From positions 1 to 16,621 of the forward strand of contig DWXX01000025.1 of NCBI GenBank assembly GCA_019118985.1: 16,621 bases of DNA, read 5' to 3'. Every line of letters begins with the position of its first letter. Positions within the stretch are counted from its first letter, which is position 1. The position numbers and the translations under genes are program-made. Positions 13,166 through 16,621 of the stretch are shown here, one piece after another. The stretch is from Candidatus Faecalibacterium faecipullorum. GTDB lineage: Bacteria > Bacillota > Clostridia > Oscillospirales > Ruminococcaceae. A model generated the notes under the pieces. That model had not been told where the DNA came from, ran no database searches, and saw only the letters and a program-made list of their open reading frames with translations.

Positions 13166-15724
13166 ATGCCCGAGATACGCCTGGCCGTCCGGCAGCTGGT
13201 GGAATTTCTTTTGCAGACCGGGGACATCGACAGCCGCTTTACCGGCTTCGACCGGGCCAACGAGGGGGCGCGGATCCACCGCCGCCTCCAAAAGCAGGCG
13301 GGGGAAGGCTACCGCCCCGAGGTCTTTCTCTCCGAGACGCGGACGGTGGAGGGGATCAGCTATACCATCGAGGGCCGCGCCGACGGCATCTTCGAGACGC
13401 CCCCCGGCCGGACGGTGGTGGACGAGATCAAGACCACCGCCGCCCCCCTCGAGGAGATCACCGAGGAGCTCAATTTCTGCCACTGGGCGCAGGGGATGGT
13501 CTACGCCGCCATCTACGCGGGGCAGAACAGCCTCGCCATGATGGACGTCCGGCTGACCTATTACCAGATCGATACCGACAAGATATTATACTTTACACGT
13601 CATTTCACCCGCGATGAGCTGGAAAACTTCTTCACCGGGCTGCTGCGGCAGTACGCCCCCTGGGCCCGCCGCCAGCTGGACTGGGCCGCCCGCCGGGACG
13701 CGGACCTCGCCGCCCTGCGCTTCCCCTACCCCGATTACCGCCCGGGGCAGCGGGCGCTGGCGGGGGAAGTGTACCGCGCCTGCCGCACCGGGCGGGGCGC
13801 CGGCAAGGCGGGGGCGCGGCTGTTCTGCCAGGCGCCCACCGGCACCGGCAAGACCATGAGCGCCCTCTTCCCCGCCATGAAGGCCATGGGCGAGGGAAAT
13901 GGTGAAAAGCTGTTCTACTTTACAGCCAGAACCACCGCCCGGGCCGCCGCCGAGGACGCCGTGCAGCTGCTGCGCAGGGCAAACCCGGGCCTTGCCTTCC
14001 GGGCGGTGACCCTGACCGCCAAGGAGAAGGTCTGCCTGTGCCCCGGCGAGGGGGGCCGCCCGGCCTGCCTGCCCGAGAGCTGCCCCTACGCCCGCGACTA
14101 CTACGACCGCCGCAAAGACGCCCTGGCCGCCCTGCTGGACGGGGCGGGGCAGTTCGACCGCCCGGCCATCGAGCAGACGGCGCGGCGGCACACCGTCTGC
14201 CCCTTTGAGCTGGGGCTGGACCTGAGCGACTGGTCCGACCTGATCATCGGGGATTACAACTACCTCTTCGACCCCACCGTCCGGCTGCGGCGGTTCTTCG
14301 AGGCATCGGGCGGGGACTGGGTCTTTTTGATCGACGAGGCCCACAACCTGCCCGACCGCGCCCGGGAGATGTACTCGGCCGCCTTTTCCAAGCGGAGCAT
14401 CACCGAGGCCAAACGGGCCCTCCTGCAAAGCAGAAGCAGCCTCAAGGGACGGCTGGCGCGGGCGGACAAAGAGCTGCTCGCCCTCCGCCGCGCCTGCGAA
14501 GGGCTGGCCCCCCGCCGCGGCGCGCCGGCCGGCGAAGGGCCCGCCCCCGCCGATCCGCCGCCCGCCGCGCAGCTCGACCTGCTGGGCGGGGCGGACGGGA
14601 ATGCGGACGGGGGCAGGGCCCGCCGCTCTGCCGCCCCCCTGCCCGCCCTGCCGGCGCCCATCTATGCCGGCGAGGGGACGGTCTTTTTCCGCGCGCTGCC
14701 CCCCGCCGTCCTGCAGCCGCTGCAGGGGCTGCAGGGCCCTCTGCAGGACTGGCTGGAGAAGTACCCTGAGGACCCCGCCCACGAGGTACTGCTGGACCTG
14801 TCCTTCCAGCTGCAGGACCTGCTGCGGACCGCCGACCGCTACGATGAACACTACGTCACCCAGCTGACCGCCCACGGCAGCGACCTGGACATCCGGCTGC
14901 TCTGCCTCGACCCGTCCGCCTTTGTGGACGAGAGTCTGGCCTGCGGGCGGGCGTCGGTGCTGTTCAGCGCCACGCTGGTGCCGCCGGGCTACTACAAAAA
15001 GGTGCTGGGCTGCGCCGGGGCGCGGGCGGTGGCGCTGAACAGTCCCTTCCCGCCCGGCAACCTGGGGCTCTACTGCCTGCCCGGCATCTCCACCCGCTAC
15101 CGGGACCGGGAGGCGAGCGTCGGCGCCGTCTCGGACGCGCTGGCCGCCCTGGCGGGGGGAAGGGTGGGCAACTACCTGGCCTTCTTCCCCAGTTACGCCT
15201 ATCTGCAGAAGGTATATGCCGACTTCACTGCCCGCTACCCCGCCGTCCGCACCATCGCGCAGGAGAGCGGCCTGGATGAGGCGGGGCGGGCGGCCTTCCT
15301 CGAACAGTTCGCCCCCGACCCCGCCGGGACTTTGCTGGGCTTCGGGGTGTTGGGGGGCGTCTTTGGCGAGGGGGTCGACCTTGCGGGCAGCCGGCTGATC
15401 GGCTGCGCCATCGTCGGGGTGGGGCTGCCGCAGGTCAACCCCCGGCAGGAGATGCTGCGCCGCTACTTCGACGAGCAGGCGGGCTGCGGCTTCGACTACG
15501 CCTACCGCTACCCCGGGATGAACAAGGTGCTGCAGGCGGCGGGGCGGGTCATCCGCACCGAGACCGACCGCGGGGTGGTCCTGCTGCTGGACGACCGCTT
15601 CGCGCAGGAGAGCTACCGGCGGCTCTTCCCGCCCCACTGGGGACATCTGGCCTATCTGCCCGACGCCGCCGGGCTGCGCCGGGCGCTGGACGCCTTCTGG
15701 GCGGGCGGGGCGCAAAACGCTTGA
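13166..15724 (+). CDS. PD-(D/E)XK nuclease fused to XPD/DinG-like superfamily 2 DNA helicase
   Basis: An 852-residue protein. The N-terminal nuclease domain (about 1-160) has H38 in GARIHRR, D73 in EGRADG and E87-I-K89 in VVDEIKTT, so the Cas4/RecB-like active site looks intact. The helicase begins near 190 with YRPGQ and Walker A APTGTGKT (223-230), then motif Ia, a cysteine group C290/C292/C301/C306 and C345 that fits the XPD-type [4Fe-4S] domain, and the DEAH box (390-393). A low-complexity Pro/Ala/Gly linker spans about 449-500. The second motor has SATL (601-604), GEGVDL (734-739) and motif VI QAAGRVIRTETDRG (790-803). The polarity is presumably 5' to 3' as in XPD and DinG. The architecture is known in Firmicutes but its pathway is not defined. 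GGAAGGTGAAAGG precedes the ATG. Confidence 0.93.
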   Translation: MPEIRLAVRQLVEFLLQTGDIDSRFTGFDRANEGARIHRRLQKQAGEGYRPEVFLSETRTVEGISYTIEGRADGIFETPPGRTVVDEIKTTAAPLEEITEELNFCHWAQGMVYAAIYAGQNSLAMMDVRLTYYQIDTDKILYFTRHFTRDELENFFTGLLRQYAPWARRQLDWAARRDADLAALRFPYPDYRPGQRALAGEVYRACRTGRGAGKAGARLFCQAPTGTGKTMSALFPAMKAMGEGNGEKLFYFTARTTARAAAEDAVQLLRRANPGLAFRAVTLTAKEKVCLCPGEGGRPACLPESCPYARDYYDRRKDALAALLDGAGQFDRPAIEQTARRHTVCPFELGLDLSDWSDLIIGDYNYLFDPTVRLRRFFEASGGDWVFLIDEAHNLPDRAREMYSAAFSKRSITEAKRALLQSRSSLKGRLARADKELLALRRACEGLAPRRGAPAGEGPAPADPPPAAQLDLLGGADGNADGGRARRSAAPLPALPAPIYAGEGTVFFRALPPAVLQPLQGLQGPLQDWLEKYPEDPAHEVLLDLSFQLQDLLRTADRYDEHYVTQLTAHGSDLDIRLLCLDPSAFVDESLACGRASVLFSATLVPPGYYKKVLGCAGARAVALNSPFPPGNLGLYCLPGISTRYRDREASVGAVSDALAALAGGRVGNYLAFFPSYAYLQKVYADFTARYPAVRTIAQESGLDEAGRAAFLEQFAPDPAGTLLGFGVLGGVFGEGVDLAGSRLIGCAIVGVGLPQVNPRQEMLRRYFDEQAGCGFDYAYRYPGMNKVLQAAGRVIRTETDRGVVLLLDDRFAQESYRRLFPPHWGHLAYLPDAAGLRRALDAFWAGGAQNA

Positions 15725-15750
15725 CAGCCCGCCGGCCCATCGGCTACAAT
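15721..15750 (+). promoter_or_regulatory. Strong predicted promoter of the pseudouridine synthase gene
   Basis: A perfect TTGACA (15721-15726), an 18-bp spacer and TACAAT (15745-15750). The -35 overlaps the helicase stop codon (TGA, 15722-15724), so the next gene has its own start of transcription about 45 nt ahead of its TTG codon. CAAGACGG occurs twice in the leader before the ribosome binding site. Confidence 0.8.
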
Positions 15751-15800
15751 AGGGCCGTACATCGCAGAGCAAGACGGCAGAACAAGACGGAGGAAATATT

Positions 15801-16621
15801 TTGAAGATACTGAAAGTGAAATGCCTGGCCCCCACCCGGCTGGACCACTACCTGCAGCAGCAGTACCCTGCCCTGACCCCCGGCCGGCTGAACAAGGCCC
15901 TGCGGGAGAACAAGATCAAGCTGAACGGCAAAAAGCAGCCCCTCTCCACCCGGGTGGCTGCCGGGGACGAGATCAAGCTCTTCATCCTGGACGAGCAGCT
16001 GGAGGACAGCCGCAGCGGCGGCCCCGCCTGGCAGGGCGCCCGCGCCGAGGCCGAGGCGGTCTACAACGGGCCGCACCTGCTGGTGGTGAACAAGCCCGCC
16101 GGGCTGCCGGTGGACGGCCCCGACGACGACACCCTGCTGCACCGCGCCCTGCTCTACCTGCACCATGCCGGCGAGTACGGCCCGGACAGCCTCTACCAGC
16201 CCGCCCTCTGCCACCGGCTGGACACCGGCACCAGCGGCCTGGTATTGATCGCCAAGACCCCCGAGGCCGAGCAGATGCTGCTGGAGGCCATCAAAGAGCG
16301 GCAGGTGAAAAAGACCTACCTCTGCGTCACCTTCGGCCGGCCGGTCCCCCCTGCGGGGACGCTGGGCGGCTACCTGCTCAAGGACGCCGCCCTCGGCAAG
16401 GTGCAGATCACCCCTGAGAAAAAGCCGGGCGCCAAGGAGGTCTGCACCGAGTACGAGACCATCGCCGTGTCGGGGCGGCTGGCCCTTTTGAAGGTGCGGC
16501 TGATCACCGGGCGGACCCATCAGATCCGGGCCCACATGGCCAGCATCGGCTGCCCCATCCTGGGGGATAGCAAGTACGGCAACAACGCCGCCAACCGGGA
16601 GCTCAAGCTGAAGTACCAGGC
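15801..16621 (+). CDS. RluA-family rRNA pseudouridine synthase, 5' part
   Basis: The gene starts at a TTG codon (15801), with GGAGG (15789-15793) 7 nt ahead, and stays open to the window edge; 273 codons are visible. Residues about 12-70 form an S4-like RNA-binding domain (TRLDHYLQQQYPALTPGRLNKALRENKIKLNG region). The catalytic domain begins with LLVVNKPAGLPVD (93-105), holds the catalytic Asp D141 in HRLDTGTSGL, and has the RluA signature GRTHQIRAHMASIGCPILGD (237-256). The enzyme isomerises uridines in ribosomal RNA. Which position it modifies cannot be told; Firmicutes carry several RluA/RluD paralogues. Only a short C-terminal part is missing. It has its own promoter over the helicase stop codon. 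Confidence 0.92.
   Translation, partial: MKILKVKCLAPTRLDHYLQQQYPALTPGRLNKALRENKIKLNGKKQPLSTRVAAGDEIKLFILDEQLEDSRSGGPAWQGARAEAEAVYNGPHLLVVNKPAGLPVDGPDDDTLLHRALLYLHHAGEYGPDSLYQPALCHRLDTGTSGLVLIAKTPEAEQMLLEAIKERQVKKTYLCVTFGRPVPPAGTLGGYLLKDAALGKVQITPEKKPGAKEVCTEYETIAVSGRLALLKVRLITGRTHQIRAHMASIGCPILGDSKYGNNAANRELKLKYQ

Noticed and set aside
11405..13483. Minus-strand open frame of 692 codons opposite the glycosylase, ATPase and helicase start
   Set aside because: It is antisense to three genes with intact catalytic motifs and shows no domain of its own.
13166..13650. CRISPR-associated Cas4
   Set aside because: The nuclease domain is fused to a helicase, there is no repeat array or other cas gene, and the Cas4 C-terminal cysteine triplet is absent.
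13586..15835. Minus-strand open frame of 749 codons opposite the helicase
   Set aside because: It is repetitive Gly, Gln, Val and Arg sequence, the antisense shadow of the helicase reading frame.

Overview
The window reads as a chromosomal segment from a GC-rich Firmicute of the gut Oscillospiraceae/Ruminococcaceae type (Faecalibacterium, Gemmiger or Subdoligranulum-like). This is inferred from the strong bias to G/C in third codon positions, textbook AGGAGG ribosome binding sites, an ECF-type riboflavin transporter component, an NfnAB-like oxidoreductase, a phosphotransacetylase, AzlCD and a PRK06851-like ATPase. No rRNA, tRNA, CRISPR array, phage gene or insertion sequence is visible. Species identity cannot be fixed from the sequence alone.

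Layout. Bases 1-1776 hold the end of nfnA and all of nfnB (electron-bifurcating ferredoxin/NAD(P) oxidoreductase), closed by a hairpin terminator. A DUF1835/DUF3658 protein follows (1858-2790). A two-gene unit comes next (2887-4220): ribU, the substrate-binding part of a riboflavin ECF transporter, and a compact protein that joins a flavokinase domain to an OmpR-type winged-helix DNA-binding domain. A two-way terminator separates it from pta on the minus strand (4306-5331). pta and azlC are divergent, and the 256-bp gap between them holds two opposed promoters and three inverted repeats. azlC-azlD-HD-domain gene form a plus-strand operon (5588-7251).

Bases 7427-11241 carry four minus-strand genes: a HAD phosphatase, an AraC-type regulator, an AI-2E-family membrane protein and an alpha/beta hydrolase. 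Two kinds of repeat sit among them: a 31-nt hairpin present twice without change, and a 64-bp element present twice with 50 of 64 bases alike that runs into the 3' ends of the HAD and araC genes. From 11390 the plus strand resumes with a type-4 uracil-DNA glycosylase, a PRK06851-like P-loop ATPase and a PD-(D/E)XK nuclease fused to an XPD/DinG-like helicase, probably one DNA-repair operon with a palindrome inside its promoter. An RluA-family pseudouridine synthase with a TTG start has its own promoter over the helicase stop codon and runs off the end.

The most interesting item is the flavokinase-winged-helix fusion next to ribU. It looks like a riboflavin- or FMN-sensing transcription factor, similar in logic to the archaeal kinase-regulator RbkR but built from different parts, and its operon has no room for an FMN riboswitch. 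Whether it is already described cannot be settled here without a search.
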